From NCBI RefSeq assembly GCF_004341245.1, contig NZ_SLWY01000017.1:24576-88575 (forward strand): a stretch of 64,000 bases of DNA, read 5' to 3'. Position numbers and translations under genes: made by a program. The notes below the pieces were generated by a model. It worked only from the letters and a program-made list of their open reading frames with translations. It was not told the DNA's origin and ran no database searches. Position 1 is the stretch's first letter. The number at the start of each line of letters is the position of its first letter. This document shows positions 63,401 through 64,000 of this stretch, piece after piece. Origin of the DNA: Plasticicumulans lactativorans (GTDB lineage Bacteria; Pseudomonadota; Gammaproteobacteria; Competibacterales; Competibacteraceae).

Positions 63401-63877
63401 CGGGCCGCGATCGCCTCGGGCGATACGCGACCTGGCGCCCGGCAAGCATCCGACCGGGCACGCCGCCCCCCACCGCCGCGGCCATCCGCCCGCATCGGAT
63501 CGTAGTTAGACTACAAAACAACTACCACCAGGGCCACGCCCGCGGTCGTGGCCGCCGGGGCCGGTGCCGCGGTGCGGGTCAGGCATCGTGCCCGCCGCGC
63601 CACGGCCGTATCCGTGCGACCGTCACCGCCCTGCTTTTCAATTAAAAATCATACATAAACGCACCGACGCCGGTGATGCGGACGGGTCTGTGCACGCGGG
63701 AAAGGCCGGCCTTTGCAGACGGCGCTGACAAGCTTGTCAGCGCTGTTGACAACGATGTCACGTGTTAGTTAAATTACAACGAAGGAATGCAGCATGCGCC
63801 TCACGACACACCAGGGCGCCGTCAGGATCGATCGCACACGAACTCACGCACCACCTTAATAAAGAGGAAGTATCGAC
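63401..63877. other. 477-base intergenic region between queG and the porin gene
   Basis: No open frame here looks like a gene. It holds an inverted repeat GTAGT-TAG-ACTAC (63502-63514), an AT-rich stretch TTTTCAATTAAAAATCATACATAAA (about 63634-63658) that could carry a promoter or UP-like element, and the porin control region described separately. A small RNA cannot be excluded, but I see no terminator for one. Confidence 0.5.
63722..63774 (+). promoter_or_regulatory. Porin promoter with tandem TGACA-N4-TGTCA operators
   Basis: -35 TTGACA (63746-63751), 17-base spacer and -10 TTAAAT (63769-63774). A perfect 22-base palindrome (63722-63743) contains TGACA-AGCT-TGTCA (63726-63739). A second TGACA-ACGA-TGTCA (63747-63760) overlaps the -35. 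The two sites are centred 21 bases apart, two helical turns, which suits cooperative binding of a dimeric repressor. Confidence 0.7.
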
Positions 63878-64000
63878 ATGAACCATTCCTTGCGACTGTC
63901 CGTACTCGCCGTCGCGCTGGCCGCGTCGGCCGGTGCCGCGCACGCCGAGACCACGCTGTTCGGCCGCGCCGGCGCTGCCGTCGTCAACCGCCAGCCCGTG
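63878..64000 (+). CDS. Porin, N-terminal part (runs off the window)
   Basis: The first 41 codons are visible. A signal peptide MNHSLRLSVLAVALAASAGAAHA is followed by ETTLFGRAGAAVV, the usual opening of a Gram-negative trimeric porin (first beta strand). A GAGGAAG ribosome-binding site precedes the ATG by nine bases. The rest lies outside the window, so the class of porin cannot be told. Confidence 0.75.
   Translation, partial: MNHSLRLSVLAVALAASAGAAHAETTLFGRAGAAVVNRQPV

Overview
The window is very GC-rich (roughly 70% by eye) chromosomal DNA from a proteobacterium. A fused RlmKL, YcgL, SlyX and the order queG / nnr-tsaE-amiC point to a gammaproteobacterium. The long form of IspG and the Calvin-type aldolase are also common in betaproteobacteria, so the class is an inference. 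I see no rRNA or tRNA gene, no insertion sequence, no prophage and no CRISPR array. Coding density is high, and almost every long frame antisense to a gene is a GC-bias shadow.

Layout: (1) 0-7 kb: end of a membrane protein, fumC, an aminotransferase-LysR pair, a glycosyltransferase, a YcgL protein and a beta-carbonic anhydrase. (2) 7-15 kb: central carbon operon on the minus strand (tkt, gap/epd, pgk, a small lipoprotein, fba), preceded by a thioredoxin-like gene, then metK. (3) 15-23.4 kb: a complete N-acetylglucosamine utilisation divergon. nagA and a SIS-domain deaminase are transcribed one way. The fused phosphotransferase nagF, the permease nagE (two EIIB domains), ppsR and a GntR regulator are transcribed the other way. 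A repeated putative operator sits at all three control points. (4) 23-34 kb: a methyltransferase, an AraC regulator, aconitase, small enzymes, a Tat-exported MepK/YcbK-like protein, ybaK, slyX and rlmKL. (5) 34-39 kb: a urate-to-allantoin operon (uraH, puuD, uraD, purine permease) with a GntR/FCD regulator next to it. (6) 39-46.8 kb: exporters, two PhzF-family genes, a Fur-box hemP, and a MocR regulator divergent from DUF1127-(small ORF)-lysE-phzF. (7) 46.8-56.7 kb: SulP transporter, AlaX, SIMPL protein, glycolipid-binding-like protein, a helix-hairpin-helix protein with a duplicated domain, an RlmC-like methyltransferase, a Kef-type antiporter and ispG. (8) 56.7-64 kb: a lysine 2-monooxygenase-like flavoenzyme, amiC, tsaE, nnr, queG and the start of a porin gene with an elaborate control region.

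The genes are mainly housekeeping plus catabolic modules for amino sugars and purines. I found no clear candidate for an entirely new multi-gene system. The most interesting material is regulatory: AT-rich islands in a GC-rich background hold operators and overlapping promoters at the nag, urate, hemP, MocR and porin loci. A few proteins of unknown function with unusual architecture are also worth a look. Base and residue positions were counted by hand; family assignments rest on recognised motifs and remembered family sequences, not on searches.
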